Shown here: in pieces, positions 28,131 through 37,301 of the stretch
How the letters are laid out: each line of letters starts with the position of its first letter
Numbering within the stretch: the first letter of the stretch is position 1
From: Sphingomonas sp. OK281
GTDB lineage: Bacteria > Pseudomonadota > Alphaproteobacteria > Sphingomonadales > Sphingomonadaceae
NCBI RefSeq assembly: GCF_900115295.1
Contig: NZ_FOVZ01000002.1
Location: 558,001 to 622,000 of the forward strand
Length of the DNA stretch: 64,000 bases
Direction: 5' to 3'
The notes under the pieces: generated by a model
Databases searched by the model: none
What the model was told of the DNA's origin: nothing
The model's input: only the letters and a program-made list of their open reading frames with translations
Made by a program: the position numbers and the translations under genes

Positions 28131-28688
28131 TCGCAAGGCGCCGAGTGCGAGAACGATGCCGAAGATCAGGAATATGATGCCGATGGCGATGCGCAGCGGC
28201 TTGAGCGGTAGTTTCAGCCAGGCGGCCTCGCCCATCAGCGCGGCGGGGACGATCGCGACCAGCGAGCCGACCGTCGCGCCGATCGCCGCAAGCGCGGGAA
28301 CGGGCGTCCGCGCGGCGAGGGTGAGGACGATGAACTGCACGCCATCGCCGAAGGCTAGGATGAACAGGCCGAGTGCAGTGGTGGCGATCGCACCGATCTT
28401 CCAGCGATCGAGCCGCTCGGGTGCCTTGGCCGGAAAGAACGCGCCGCCGCCCTGCAACAGCAACGCGAGCGCGAGCATCAGTTGCTGGGCATTGGGCGCG
28501 AGCTTCGGCCCGATCACCGCGCCGAGCGTCGCGGCAAGGCCGCTTGCCGCCAGCAACGCCAGCGCCGCCATCGCGATCACCAATCCGGGCCTCGCATAGC
28601 GGTCCGACAGGATCGCCGCGAGCCACGCGGTGCGGTCGCCGACCTGCGCGAGCGCGGCCGCGACGAGGGCCGCCATCAAGGCGTCCAT
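28122..28688 (-). CDS. TMEM165/GDT1 (UPF0016) family cation transporter
   Basis: This 188-residue membrane protein has about six helices in two inverted halves, each with a GD motif: AQVGDRTAW near the N-terminus and AFGDGVQF near residue 115. The family exports Mn2+ or Ca2+ in exchange for protons. The usual E-x-G-D motif has Gln instead of Glu in the first half (AQVGD), so the ion preference may differ. The stop lies in a tandem repeat. The gene starts 3 bases after the upstream 110-residue gene, so the two form an operon. Confidence 0.85.
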   Translation of the reverse strand: MDALMAALVAAALAQVGDRTAWLAAILSDRYARPGLVIAMAALALLAASGLAATLGAVIGPKLAPNAQQLMLALALLLQGGGAFFPAKAPERLDRWKIGAIATTALGLFILAFGDGVQFIVLTLAARTPVPALAAIGATVGSLVAIVPAALMGEAAWLKLPLKPLRIAIGIIFLIFGIVLALGALRLV

Positions 28689-28691
28689 GGA

Positions 28692-29024
28692 TTATCCCGC
28701 AAGGCGCACCGAACACGCCGCGGCGAACGCGTGGCATGCCTGGACGTCCTGCCGCTCGCACCCGACCGCATCGCGCAGGATCGACAGCCAGCCATGCACC
28801 AGCGCGCCATGCTCGCCGCGCGACAGGGCGGAATCGACGAAGTGGGCGACGGTCACCGCCGGGTTGAGGCCGTTGGTATGCGCGATCACGCGGATCGCAT
28901 CGATCTCGGTGGCGATGTCGCAGGGGCGGGAATAGGGCGCACGGACATCGATCGCCGCGATTCGCGCCGCGAGATCGGCCTTCACCGCCATCATGTCGTC
29001 GATTCGAACCAGCGCCTGCCCCAC
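28692..29024 (-). CDS. Hypothetical protein, 110 aa, upstream of GDT1
   Basis: The frame starts with GTG at 29024, preceded by AGGAG, and encodes 110 residues: MGQALVRIDDMMAVKADLAA and then a helical domain with two cysteines near the end (AVGCERQDVQACHAF). No signal peptide or membrane segment is seen and I do not recognise the family. It is tightly linked to the GDT1 transporter (3-base gap), which suggests translation coupling and perhaps a role in the same metal process. Coding confidence comes from the ribosome site and the tight spacing. Confidence 0.7.
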   Translation of the reverse strand: MGQALVRIDDMMAVKADLAARIAAIDVRAPYSRPCDIATEIDAIRVIAHTNGLNPAVTVAHFVDSALSRGEHGALVHGWLSILRDAVGCERQDVQACHAFAAACSVRLAG

Positions 29025-29216
29025 GATCCCGCTCCTGTCTTTATCTGACGGTACAATGCGCCCCGGACAGTGAATAGCGGATTAAATGAACGAACTCGGC
29101 ACGCAGCGACGGGGTAAAGCTTGACTTCGCTCCCTCCGTCCGCCATGCGCCGCCCTTGATGGAGCGGCGGCGCGAGTTCGCCGCTTTCGCATTTTCAAGC
29201 CATAGGAATTGGGCTC

Positions 29217-29384
29217 ATGGCCAAGCCGACCACCGTAAAGATCAAGCTGCTCAGCACCGCTGACACCGGCTTCTTCTACGTCACCAAGAAGAATCCCCGT
29301 ACCAAGACGGAGAAGCTCTCCTTCTCGAAGTACGATCCCGTCGTGCGCAAGCATGTCGAGTTCAAGGAAGCCAAGATCAAGTAA
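29217..29384 (+). CDS. rpmG: 50S ribosomal protein L33
   Basis: This 55-residue protein begins [20 protein letters not shown] and has the L33 pattern [29 protein letters not shown]. It lacks the zinc-binding cysteine pairs, so it is the C-minus type. It is a single-gene unit here, with GGAAT before the ATG and a strong terminator at 29424. Confidence 0.97.
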   Translation: MAKPTTVKIKLLSTADTGFFYVTKKNPRTKTEKLSFSKYDPVVRKHVEFKEAKIK

Positions 29385-29423
29385 TCCGGTCGGCGGTGCA
29401 AGCCGCCGTCTGATTGCTGAGAT

Positions 29424-29460
29424 CCAAAAAGCCGCGGATAGCGATATCCGCGGCTTTTGG
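29424..29460 (+). terminator. Rho-independent terminator after rpmG
   Basis: Arms AAAAAGCCGCGGATA and TATCCGCGGCTTTT with a GCGA tetraloop, flanked by CCA and TGG. It can act in both directions, so it may also end divK transcription arriving from the other strand. Confidence 0.9.
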
Positions 29461-29497
29461 CGTTTGTGTTGGGCTTCGTTCCCTCACGCTCCCCCTT

Positions 29498-29650
29498 CCG
29501 TTCGTCCTGAGTAGCCGTCGAGTAGTCGCCGTAGGCGGCGTATCGAGATGGCGTATCGAAGGACAGGTTGGCGCGCGGAACGCATGCTTCGATACGAGCC
29601 CTCGATACGCTCCTTGCGGAGCTACTCGGTCTCTACTCAGCACGAACGGG
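29498..29650. repeat. Palindromic repeat, family F
   Basis: Ends CCGTTCGTCCTGAGTAG and CTACTCAGCACGAACGG are inverted, with internal inverted segments around GTATCGAAGG and CTTCGATACG. The TTCGTCCTGAG pattern is a widespread type in proteobacterial genomes. It lies between the rpmG terminator and the divK 3' end in a 343-base gap that has no gene. Confidence 0.85.
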
Positions 29651-29727
29651 GTTGGGGGTTTGGCAACGGAATGTGCCAGTTAAGCAACGGGCAGGCTGAG
29701 CAGATCGGTATCCGCGCGCCCCCCACC

Positions 29728-30090
29728 TCAGATCAGCGCCCCCACCGCATCCATGAACCGCGCCAGACTGATCGGCTTGGACACATACGAGTCCGCGCCC
29801 GCAGCCCGGATCCGCTCCTCGTCCTCGCGTCCCGCATATGCGGTCACCGCCATCACCGGGATCGCCTTCAAGTCCTCGTCCGCCTTCAGTTCGAGGATGA
29901 TCTCGTAGCCGGTGACGTGCGGCATCTGGATGTCCATGATGATCAGGTCGGGCACGAATTCTCGCGCGCGCGCAACGGCTTCGCGGCCATCGCGCACGGG
30001 TTCGACGGCGAACTGGTGCGCGCGCAACAGGTCGCAGAATAGTTTGAGGTTGAGTTCGTTGTCCTCGACAACGAGCACCTTCTTTGCCAC
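29728..30090 (-). CDS. divK: Single-domain response regulator DivK
   Basis: This 120-residue receiver has the acidic pair Glu9/Asp10, phosphoacceptor Asp53 (IIMDIQMP), the switch Thr83 region (MAVTAYAG) and Lys105 (SKPIS). There is no output domain. DivK relays the DivJ/PleC phosphorylation state to control cell-cycle and polarity proteins in alphaproteobacteria; this sequence is very close to the family. It starts 36 bases from the divergent DUF3572 gene. Confidence 0.92.
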   Translation of the reverse strand: MAKKVLVVEDNELNLKLFCDLLRAHQFAVEPVRDGREAVARAREFVPDLIIMDIQMPHVTGYEIILELKADEDLKAIPVMAVTAYAGREDEERIRAAGADSYVSKPISLARFMDAVGALI

Positions 30091-30126
30091 CGATCCACCT
30101 TATCCGGAAAGAAGGCACGATAGGCA

Positions 30127-30411
30127 ATGCGCGACCGCGATTCAAACGAAGACGCCGAAGCGCTCGCCCTGCGCGCGCTGGTATGGACGCTGGTCGAGCC
30201 CGATCGGGCGATGCGGCTGCTGTCGGTCACCGGCCTTGAGCCGCATGACCTGCGCGCAAGGGCGAGCGATCCGACCGTGCTGTCCGCCGCGCTTGGCTTT
30301 CTCGAAAACCATGAGCCGGACCTGATCGCCTGCGCCGAATCGCTCGGCGTGAAGCCCGAGGCGCTGGTCCGCGCCCATGCCAAACTGGACCAGGGGGAGT
30401 TTGAAGCATGA
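30127..30411 (+). CDS. DUF3572 family protein
   Basis: This 94-residue acidic helical protein matches alphaproteobacterial DUF3572 in its segments EALALRALVW-L-EPDRA-RLLSVTGL, RA-DP and VLAALGFLENHEPDL-ACAE-LG. Function is unknown. It is typically next to divK, as here, which hints at a cell-cycle link; that is inference. Its stop overlaps the start of the HAD hydrolase gene (ATGA), so the two are co-translated. Confidence 0.85.
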   Translation: MRDRDSNEDAEALALRALVWTLVEPDRAMRLLSVTGLEPHDLRARASDPTVLSAALGFLENHEPDLIACAESLGVKPEALVRAHAKLDQGEFEA

Positions 30412-31034
30412 GGCCGCTGCTGATCAGCGATTGCGACGAAGTGCTGCTGCACATGGTCAAGCATTTCGGCGTCTGGCTCGACGAGCGCCACGATATCGAC
30501 TTCCAGATCCAGCACGGCGATTTCTCGACCGCGATGACGCGCCGCGACGGTGGCCCGCCGCCGTCGCGCGAGGACATGTGGGCGATGCTCGGCGAGTTCT
30601 TCCCCGGCGAGATGCACCGCCAGACGCTGGTGCCGCACGCGGTCGACGCGCTGGAGCGGCTGGCGCAGGTGGCGGACATCGTCATCCTCACCAATCTCCA
30701 GGACGAATGCCGCCAGCCGCGGATCGAACAGCTAGCCAAGTTCGGCATCGAGCACCGGGTCGAGTGCAACCAGGGCGGCAAGGGCACCCCGGTATCGCGG
30801 CTGGTCGAGGAATATGGTTCGCCGGTGACGGTGTTCGTCGATGACCTTGCGGTGCACCACGAGTCGGTCGCCAAGCACGCGCCGGGGGTGCACCGGTTGC
30901 ACATGGTCTCCGAGCCGACGCTGGCGGTGAGCGTGCCGAAGGCGCCCGAGGCCCACGCGCGGATCGACGACTGGCGCGAGGCGGCGGACTGGATTTCCGC
31001 GCGGTTCGAAGCTGGGTTGCCCGCGGACGCCTGA
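30408..31034 (+). CDS. HAD-superfamily hydrolase
   Basis: The 208-residue protein carries the HAD motif I as ISDCDEVLLH (Asp8 and Asp10 as nucleophile and general acid), motif II in VILTNLQDE, a lysine in QGGKGTPV and motif IV as VFVDDLAVHHE. A cap domain of about 60 residues lies between I and II. The substrate is unknown. It is translationally coupled to the DUF3572 gene by a 4-base overlap. A family D repeat follows the stop. Confidence 0.85.
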   Translation: MRPLLISDCDEVLLHMVKHFGVWLDERHDIDFQIQHGDFSTAMTRRDGGPPPSREDMWAMLGEFFPGEMHRQTLVPHAVDALERLAQVADIVILTNLQDECRQPRIEQLAKFGIEHRVECNQGGKGTPVSRLVEEYGSPVTVFVDDLAVHHESVAKHAPGVHRLHMVSEPTLAVSVPKAPEAHARIDDWREAADWISARFEAGLPADA

Positions 31035-31062
31035 GCCGCTCGGTTCACCACGAACACACCAT

Positions 31063-31176
31063 TCCCCCCTCCCTGGAAGGGAGGGGTTGGGGGTGGGTCG
31101 GCCAGCTCTGGCCGCAACCGTTCCGACAAATGCGGAAGCCAACCCACCCCCGGCCCCTCCCTTCCAGGGAGGGGAG
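31063..31176. repeat. Palindromic doublet, family D, copy 1
   Basis: Ends CCCCCTCCCTGGAAGGGAGGGG and CCCTCCCTTCCAGGGAGGGG are inverted, with GTGGGTCGG and CCGACCCAC-like inner segments. A copy with the same pattern follows the aldose epimerase at 43074. It lies between the HAD and RidA genes. Confidence 0.85.
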
Positions 31177-31248
31177 CAGAAGGGGGCGATCGACGCGCGA
31201 GCCGCCCCCACTTGACCCATCCCCCACCGCTGTGGTGATACCTCACCC

Positions 31249-31713
31249 ATGACCGATCGTATCGACCGCAAGCTCGAAGAGCTGGGCCTCACCCTCCCGC
31301 AGGCCGCCGCACCCGTGGCGTCCTACGTCCCGACCGTGCTGGCGAACGGCATGCTCCACATCTCGGGCCAGTTGCCGTTCAAGGACGGCGCGCTGGTCAC
31401 CGGTCGCGTCGGCGACGGCGTGTCGCTCGAAGACGCGCAGGAAGCGGCCAAGCTCTGCGCGCTCATGCTCGTCGCACAGATGAAGGCGGCCCTCGGCACG
31501 CTCGGCCGCGTCGAGCGGATCGTGAAGCTCGGCGTGTTCGTCAATTCGACCGGCGATTTCACCGATCAGGCCAAGGTCGCCAACGGCGCATCGGACGTGA
31601 TGGTTGCGCTGTTCGGCGATGCCGGCAAGCATGCGCGCTCGGCAGTGGGCGTTCCCGTCCTCCCGCTCGGCGCCGCCGTCGAGATCGACGCGATCGTGCA
31701 GGTTTCCGCCTGA
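31249..31713 (+). CDS. RidA family protein (YjgF/2-iminoacid deaminase type)
   Basis: This 154-residue RidA-like protein has the catalytic arginine in KHARSAVGVPVLPLGAAVEIDAI and the N-terminal pattern NGMLHISGQLPF. RidA proteins hydrolyse reactive 2-aminoacrylate to pyruvate. The family is broad and some members act on other substrates, so the exact role is uncertain. ATG 31249 gives a slightly longer N-terminus (about 25 extra residues) than the short E. coli form. Confidence 0.88.
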   Translation: MTDRIDRKLEELGLTLPQAAAPVASYVPTVLANGMLHISGQLPFKDGALVTGRVGDGVSLEDAQEAAKLCALMLVAQMKAALGTLGRVERIVKLGVFVNSTGDFTDQAKVANGASDVMVALFGDAGKHARSAVGVPVLPLGAAVEIDAIVQVSA

Positions 31714-31720
31714 CGGACTT

Positions 31721-31800
31721 GTTCTCCCGCGAAAGCGGGAGCCCAGGGTTACCAAGCGCAGCCCATGTGGTCCTGGGCTCCCGCCTTCGCGGGAGAACAG
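31721..31800. repeat. Palindromic doublet, family C, copy 2
   Basis: GTTCTCCCGCGAAAGCGGGA with GCCCAGG and the inverted right end CGGGAGAAC. It lies 8 bases after the RidA stop. Confidence 0.9.
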
Positions 31801-31874
31801 CCTATGGGGCGGACGGCTGTTTTCCTTCGAGATAAGCTGACGCGCCCTTTGCTATCGGCACCCCGCTACCCCAA

Positions 31875-33029
31875 ATGTCGCGGATGAACGCCGTCACAGC
31901 CCGCATCGCCCAAGGCGTCACCTCGATCGCGGCGGAGGACTGGGAGGCGTGCTCCGGCACCGCCAACCCGTTCGTCGGCCACGCCTTCCTCTCCGCGCTC
32001 GAAGCCTCGAAAAGCGTCGGCGGCCGATCCGGTTGGCAGGCGCTGCCGGTGGTGGTGGACGGTCCCGACGGCAAGCCCGCGGGAATCGCCCCCGCCTATG
32101 CCAAGAGCCACAGCCAGGGCGAATACGTGTTCGACCAGGGCTGGGCCGACGCGTGGGAGCGGGCAGGGGGGCAATACTACCCCAAGCTCCAGATCGCCGC
32201 ACCGTTCAGCCCGGTGCCGGGGCCCCGCCTGTTGCTCCGCGACCGCGAGCAAGCCCCCGCACTGATCGCCGCGCTGGAAGCGGTCACCGACCAGAGTGGG
32301 CTATCCTCCGCGCACGCCACCTTCATCGACCCAGACGAGGTGCCGCTGTTCGAGGCGGCAGGCTGGCTGATCCGCCAGGGCACGCAGTTCCACTGGAAGA
32401 ACGAGGGGTACGCCAGCTTCGAAGACTTCCTCGCCGTCCTCGCCAGCCGCAAGCGCAAGGCGATCCGCAAGGAACGCGCCGCTGCCGTCGAAGGCCTGAC
32501 GATCCGCCACCTGATCGGCGCCGAGATCACGCCCGAGCACTGGGACGCGTTCTGGGTCTTTTACCAGGACACCGGCAGCCGCAAATGGGGCCAGCCGTAC
32601 CTCACGCGCGGCTTCTTCGATCAGATCGGCGAGACGATGGGCGACCGCGTCCTGCTCATCCTCGCCGAGCGCGACGGCGTACCGATCGCGGGTGCGCTCA
32701 ACCTGATCGGCAATGACACGCTCTATGGCCGATACTGGGGCGCCACCGAGGAAGTGCCGTTCCTCCACTTCGAACTCTGCTATTACCAGGCGATCGACGC
32801 CGCCATCGCGCGCGGCCTGAAGACCGTCGAGGCCGGCGCGCAGGGCGAACACAAGCTCGCAAGGGGCTATGCGCCGGTCGCGACCTATTCCGCCCATTAC
32901 ATCCCCGACCCCAGCTTCCGCCGCGCGATCGCCGACTATCTTGTCCGTGAACGCGAGGCCGTCGCCGAACAGCAGGAGTATCTCGGCGAGCTTACTCCGT
33001 TCCGGCGGGGCGAGCAGCAGGTCGGTTGA
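31875..33029 (+). CDS. GNAT family N-acetyltransferase, FemAB-like (COG3146)
   Basis: The 384-residue protein has the two-lobed GNAT/FemAB layout, with family segments NPFVGHAFLSALE, YVFDQGWADA, YYPKLQIAAPFSPVPGPRLL, RKRKAIRKERA and FYQDTGSRKWGQPYL. Family members transfer acyl groups to peptides or cell-wall precursors, but the substrate is unknown. ATG 31875 was chosen; 31884 is also possible. The last 38 bases overlap the 3' end of the convergent gene on the minus strand. Confidence 0.8.
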   Translation: MSRMNAVTARIAQGVTSIAAEDWEACSGTANPFVGHAFLSALEASKSVGGRSGWQALPVVVDGPDGKPAGIAPAYAKSHSQGEYVFDQGWADAWERAGGQYYPKLQIAAPFSPVPGPRLLLRDREQAPALIAALEAVTDQSGLSSAHATFIDPDEVPLFEAAGWLIRQGTQFHWKNEGYASFEDFLAVLASRKRKAIRKERAAAVEGLTIRHLIGAEITPEHWDAFWVFYQDTGSRKWGQPYLTRGFFDQIGETMGDRVLLILAERDGVPIAGALNLIGNDTLYGRYWGATEEVPFLHFELCYYQAIDAAIARGLKTVEAGAQGEHKLARGYAPVATYSAHYIPDPSFRRAIADYLVREREAVAEQQEYLGELTPFRRGEQQVG

Positions 33030-34581
33030 CGCGGTAAAGCAGGCTGGTGCCATCGCGGCGGATCAGCGTCAGGTCGCGGACCAGCGCCGGATCGAACTTC
33101 GGCGGGTGGATCAGCCACACGTAATCGAATGCATCGCGCGGAAATTTCTCCAGCGCCATCGAGATCGGCCGCCAGAACTGGCCACGGCACTTGATGTCGC
33201 TGACAATCTCAGACGGATCGTGCGCAAAGCCCTTGGCCGCCGGATATTGCGTCGTCATCAACTGTGCGCCGGCCATCGACCACTGGTCGTTGGTGAACGC
33301 CAGCCGCCGCTCCAGCAGCAGCGCGGGAACATGCTCGAGCCGCGAATAGGCCCAGTCGTCGCGACAGCGCCGCCCGACGAACGACACGACGCGCGATCGC
33401 TCGGGTACCGTATCGATCGCCGCGATCGCCTGGTCGTAGCTGCGATCGTAGATCAGGTAGCTGACCGTCGTCCCCGCCAGCCGCACGCCGAAGAACGCGA
33501 ACCCCAGCACCGCGAGCACCGCCGCACCGCGCAACGAAAGCCCATGCCGCGGCCGCAGCGCGATCACCGCGATCCCGAGCATGAACGGCGCGAGCCGCAT
33601 GTCGGCATAGGCCGAGCCGAACACGATCCGCGGCAACAGGATGTACACGATCGCGAGGAACAGCGCCGAGAGGCTCAGGTTGCGCGAATACTCGATCGTC
33701 TGGTCGCGCACGCCGCGGAACAGGATTACGAACAGCACGGTGACCGACGCGATGTCGAACGTCATCCACCGATCGCGCAGGACCATCGTGATCCAGTTCA
33801 TCTTCCAGCGCCAGTTGAACCAGTCCTGCGTCTTGCCGCCGACATGATCGCCCGACCGCCAGACCACCATCATCACCATCGGCAGCGCGAGCGGCAGGCA
33901 GTTCAGCCCCGCCTGGATACACGCCTTGAACCAGCCATGCGCCCAGCTCTTGGGATCGCTGTCGCGGCGGATGTCGTGCTGGCGGATCAGTTCGGCGGAG
34001 AAGGCGAGCACGCCCAGTACGCCCCAGCCGAACGTATGGCACAGCCACAACAGGCACGAGACGGGGACGAAGATGAGGGTCCGCAGCTGCCGCCGGTCGA
34101 GCCGCCCCATCCGCAGCCACAGCGCGAACAGGTTGAGCGCGAGCGCCATGCCGAGCGCGAAATTCACGAATCCGAACTGGAACGGATAGCTGTAGGCGAG
34201 CGGCAGCGCGAACAACGCGGTCGCGGGGATTCGCCCGTGCACCTCGCGCGCGATCCACAACAACCCGGTCACGGTGAGCGCGGGGATCGCCATCACGATC
34301 AGCTTTACCGCCAGCTGCAACCCGAAGATCGGCGCGAGCGGCACGATCAGCAGGTCGATGCCGAGGTTGCCGATCATCTGCCAGCGGAAGTTATACCACT
34401 GGGAAAGCCAGGGATTGTCGCCGATCGCCAGCTGGACGCGGTAGCGCCCCATATGGCCGGGCAGGTCGACGAGCGGCGGTATTTCCGGCCACAGCAACGG
34501 TATCATCGACGCGAGCGCGACCGCGAGGACGAAGCCGCGCGTCTGCCACCAGTGTAGTCCCGTGTCTTGCCCCCGCGTCAT
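32992..34581 (-). CDS. Large multi-pass membrane protein, GT-C glycosyltransferase-like
   Basis: The 529-residue product has about 10-11 hydrophobic segments and a first periplasmic loop with PEIPPLVDLPGHMGRYRV, a position where GT-C glycosyltransferases have acidic residues. The C-terminal soluble part (about 400-529) contains FVGRRCRDDW and YVWLIHPP. I do not recognise a named family, so a polyprenyl-linked sugar transferase is only a possibility. The AGAC-rich segment before the ATG at 34581 gives little ribosome-site support. Its 3' end overlaps the acetyltransferase. Confidence 0.7.
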   Translation of the reverse strand: MTRGQDTGLHWWQTRGFVLAVALASMIPLLWPEIPPLVDLPGHMGRYRVQLAIGDNPWLSQWYNFRWQMIGNLGIDLLIVPLAPIFGLQLAVKLIVMAIPALTVTGLLWIAREVHGRIPATALFALPLAYSYPFQFGFVNFALGMALALNLFALWLRMGRLDRRQLRTLIFVPVSCLLWLCHTFGWGVLGVLAFSAELIRQHDIRRDSDPKSWAHGWFKACIQAGLNCLPLALPMVMMVVWRSGDHVGGKTQDWFNWRWKMNWITMVLRDRWMTFDIASVTVLFVILFRGVRDQTIEYSRNLSLSALFLAIVYILLPRIVFGSAYADMRLAPFMLGIAVIALRPRHGLSLRGAAVLAVLGFAFFGVRLAGTTVSYLIYDRSYDQAIAAIDTVPERSRVVSFVGRRCRDDWAYSRLEHVPALLLERRLAFTNDQWSMAGAQLMTTQYPAAKGFAHDPSEIVSDIKCRGQFWRPISMALEKFPRDAFDYVWLIHPPKFDPALVRDLTLIRRDGTSLLYRVNRPAARPAGTE

Positions 34582-34774
34582 TGATCGACGCCTAGCGCCG
34601 CAGGGGGGGCTTCGACAAGCCTGCGTGACAGGATGCGACGGTTTGGGCCGTGATGCGGCGTGAAAGAGTGCCGCAATATGTCGCTGCGTGGCAGACCTGC
34701 GCGGGCGAGCAGCCGGTCTGCGTACTGCCGTCGAAATTCTGCGCCGGTGGGGGTCTCAGCCGCTGAAGGATGGG
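34582..34774. other. Gene-free spacer
   Basis: This 193-base stretch between the GT-C-like gene and the asmA-like gene, both on the minus strand, has no gene, clear repeat or hairpin that I can see. Confidence 0.5.
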
Positions 34775-36910
34775 TCAGAAGATTCCCAGAAACTTCTTCC
34801 GCTGCCCCTTCTTCTCCGCAGCATTCGTTTTCCCGTCCTCGGCCTTCGCCGTCGTCCCATGGCCCACGTCGTCACGCGGCTGCCCCTTGGTGGTCCGCTG
34901 TGCCGCAGCCGTGGCTCCCGCCAGCACCGGGCCACATGCGGTGGACTTTGCGTCGCCGACATCGACGAACGCCAGGATCCCCGCGACCGGCGTCGCGACC
35001 AGCGCCAGCCCGAGCCCGCTGCCGACCCGTGCGAGCAGATCCTTCGAGATCACGCTGAGCTTGGGCGCCGCGAACAAACCGCCGACCCCGACCGGCGACT
35101 GGCCCGCGAACAGGCTGAACTTCTTCGAATCCGCACGGAAGGCCAGGTCGAGCGCTTCGTTTCGGAAGCTGAACCCACCGCGGCCGACGATGACGTTCTT
35201 GCGCGTGTCGATCAGGATCGGATCCGCCGCCGCGACGCCGCCGCGCACGGTAAAGCCAATCAGCCCACAATTCATCTGCACCGGCTCGTCGAGCTTCCCC
35301 TGGAACATCCGCTGCGCGAACGTGCCGATGTCGAGTTCCGCCAGCTGCACGTTGCGCACCGACAGCGCTCCCGACGGCAGCACGAACGCGATTCGACCGT
35401 GCGATGACGCGAGCGAATCGTGGATCGAATCGCCACGCCCCTCCAGCTTGATCCGCCCCTTGACTGTGCCGGTCGTCCCGGCCTCGGTCAGGCCATAGCC
35501 CTTGAGTAGTCGACCCAGCGGTGTCGGCGCCAGCCGGATATCGTAGGACACCGCGCTCGGCCGTGCGCGCGTGTCGAAGATGACGTCCGAGGCCACGTTG
35601 CCGCGTGCCATCGAGAAGGTCAGCGGCGACAGCGCCAGCCGCCCGCGTTCCAGGTCGAGCGTCAGATCGATGTCGGAGATCGGCAGGTTGCGCGACTTCA
35701 CCACGCCGATCGTCCATTTCAGGTCGGCATCGAAGATCTGCATCGTCGCGACCGGCAGGTTCCCGTCAGGCAACAGGCGCTGCGGTGCGGCGCCCGTCGC
35801 GGCGGCGGCTGCCACCGCGCCCTTTGACTCGACGATGTCGGGATTGAAGCCGATGAAGGGGGCCGCATCGATGATGTCGAGGCTCTTGGTCGTGAGCACC
35901 GAATCGAGATGGATGCGCTCGCCGTTCACGATCGTCAGCTTGCCCGCGAGATCTGTTCGGCCTGCAAAGCCGCGCAGGTGTGTGAAGGCGTATTCGTCGC
36001 CCTGCTTGATCAGCTGCGCGCGCAGTTTGTAGGTCCGCGTGTTCGGGATCGCGACGTCGATCACGCCTAGCAGCGTCGACAGATTGGCGCCGCGCGCGGT
36101 CACGGCGAGCGGCACGTTCTCGACATCGGCGATGCTCGGCAGCGTCCCCGCGACGTCGATGATGTTCCCCGCCGCCCGCGCCCGCGCAACCAGCTTGTTC
36201 TGTCCGCGGTTGGCGGTCGCATCCGGCGACAGCAGTTGCGCGGTCACGGTGAACGGCGTCTCGCGCAGCCGGCCCTTGCCGGTGAGCCCGACCGCGCGGC
36301 CGATCGTCGCATCTACCGATCGGATATCGGCGACCTTGAGGTCGGCCAGCACGCGCATCCGCGGATCGAGATAGCGCACCGTCGTGCCCGTGACCGTCGC
36401 CACGTCGATCCGCGGGAATTCGAGCGGCTTGCCACCCTTCTTGTTCGAGAACGTCCAGGTGTTGGCCGAATGCGGCGCGTTCCACTCCAGGTCGACTGCG
36501 CCGTTGACGAGATCGAGCCAGTACAGCCGCCGCTTGCCGAATAGCAGCGACAGCGGCGCGATCCGCGTGTCGAGCTTGTCCGCCTGGAACAGGTTCGGCT
36601 TGCTCGCCCAGTCGGGGTTCGAGAGCGTGAAATTCTCCGCGTACAGCTTGATGCGGAACGGCGCGAAATAGAGCTGGAAATCACCGCGCACGGTCAGCGT
36701 CCGGTGCGTGAGCGAGCCGACGACGCGCTCGAACGGATGCTTCAGGAAGCGCCCCTTAGTGATGTACAGCACCAGCCAGATCGCGACGACGACCGCGACG
36801 ATCCCGAGCAGGATGTTGCGCAGTATCCGCCGCTTGCGACGTTTTTGCGTGTCGACCGGCGCAGGGGCCGGGGGAGGGGTCTCGATCGGCTGCGTCGTGC
36901 TCTCGTCCAT
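34775..36910 (-). CDS. AsmA family outer-membrane biogenesis protein
   Basis: This 711-residue protein has a proline-rich cytoplasmic start (PIETPPPAPAPVD), one transmembrane helix (ILLGIVAVVVAIWLVLYI) and a long periplasmic beta-rich region. The early segment ERVVGSLTHRTLTVRGDFQLYF and the C-terminal SRNLPISDIDLTLDLERGRL are typical of AsmA/YhjG-like proteins, which may move phospholipids between membranes. ATG 36910 (MDESTTQP) follows AGGCGA; an upstream in-frame Met is less likely. It is divergent from rpmI-rplT, with a 168-base leader between them. Confidence 0.88.
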   Translation of the reverse strand: MDESTTQPIETPPPAPAPVDTQKRRKRRILRNILLGIVAVVVAIWLVLYITKGRFLKHPFERVVGSLTHRTLTVRGDFQLYFAPFRIKLYAENFTLSNPDWASKPNLFQADKLDTRIAPLSLLFGKRRLYWLDLVNGAVDLEWNAPHSANTWTFSNKKGGKPLEFPRIDVATVTGTTVRYLDPRMRVLADLKVADIRSVDATIGRAVGLTGKGRLRETPFTVTAQLLSPDATANRGQNKLVARARAAGNIIDVAGTLPSIADVENVPLAVTARGANLSTLLGVIDVAIPNTRTYKLRAQLIKQGDEYAFTHLRGFAGRTDLAGKLTIVNGERIHLDSVLTTKSLDIIDAAPFIGFNPDIVESKGAVAAAAATGAAPQRLLPDGNLPVATMQIFDADLKWTIGVVKSRNLPISDIDLTLDLERGRLALSPLTFSMARGNVASDVIFDTRARPSAVSYDIRLAPTPLGRLLKGYGLTEAGTTGTVKGRIKLEGRGDSIHDSLASSHGRIAFVLPSGALSVRNVQLAELDIGTFAQRMFQGKLDEPVQMNCGLIGFTVRGGVAAADPILIDTRKNVIVGRGGFSFRNEALDLAFRADSKKFSLFAGQSPVGVGGLFAAPKLSVISKDLLARVGSGLGLALVATPVAGILAFVDVGDAKSTACGPVLAGATAAAQRTTKGQPRDDVGHGTTAKAEDGKTNAAEKKGQRKKFLGIF

Positions 36911-37078
36911 GATTCGCCTATCGCACGACAGCCGCGTCAGTTCCACAACGGTTGATATACCGCATTAATGCGTCTATGCGGCCCGCTTCCTCGAAGGGAA
37001 CGCGTTCGACGAATCGCCCGGCCAGTGTGGGCTGCCGCGGCGATTTCAGCGTCCTCCTTCGTAACCGAAAGGATAAAA

Positions 37079-37282
37079 ATGCCCAAGCTGAAGACCAAGA
37101 GCGGCGTCAAGAAACGCTTCAAGATCACCGCCACCGGCCTGCTCAAGCACGGCGTCGCCGGCAAGCGTCACCGTCTGGCGCATCACAACGGCAAGTACAT
37201 CCGTCAGAACCGCGGCACCAAGCTGCTGTCGAAGGCCGATACCGCAGCAGTGAAGGCCTGGGCGCCTTACGGCCTGCGTTGA
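37079..37282 (+). CDS. rpmI: 50S ribosomal protein L35
   Basis: This 67-residue protein starts MPKLKTKSGVKKRFKIT and has the L35 pattern KRHRLAHHNGKYIRQNRG. It is followed after 19 bases by rplT. In many bacteria infC precedes rpmI; here infC is absent and an asmA-like gene is divergent upstream. AAAGGAT lies 6 bases before the ATG. Confidence 0.97.
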   Translation: MPKLKTKSGVKKRFKITATGLLKHGVAGKRHRLAHHNGKYIRQNRGTKLLSKADTAAVKAWAPYGLR

Positions 37283-37301
37283 GCTGAGAAGGAATTAGAC
37301 A

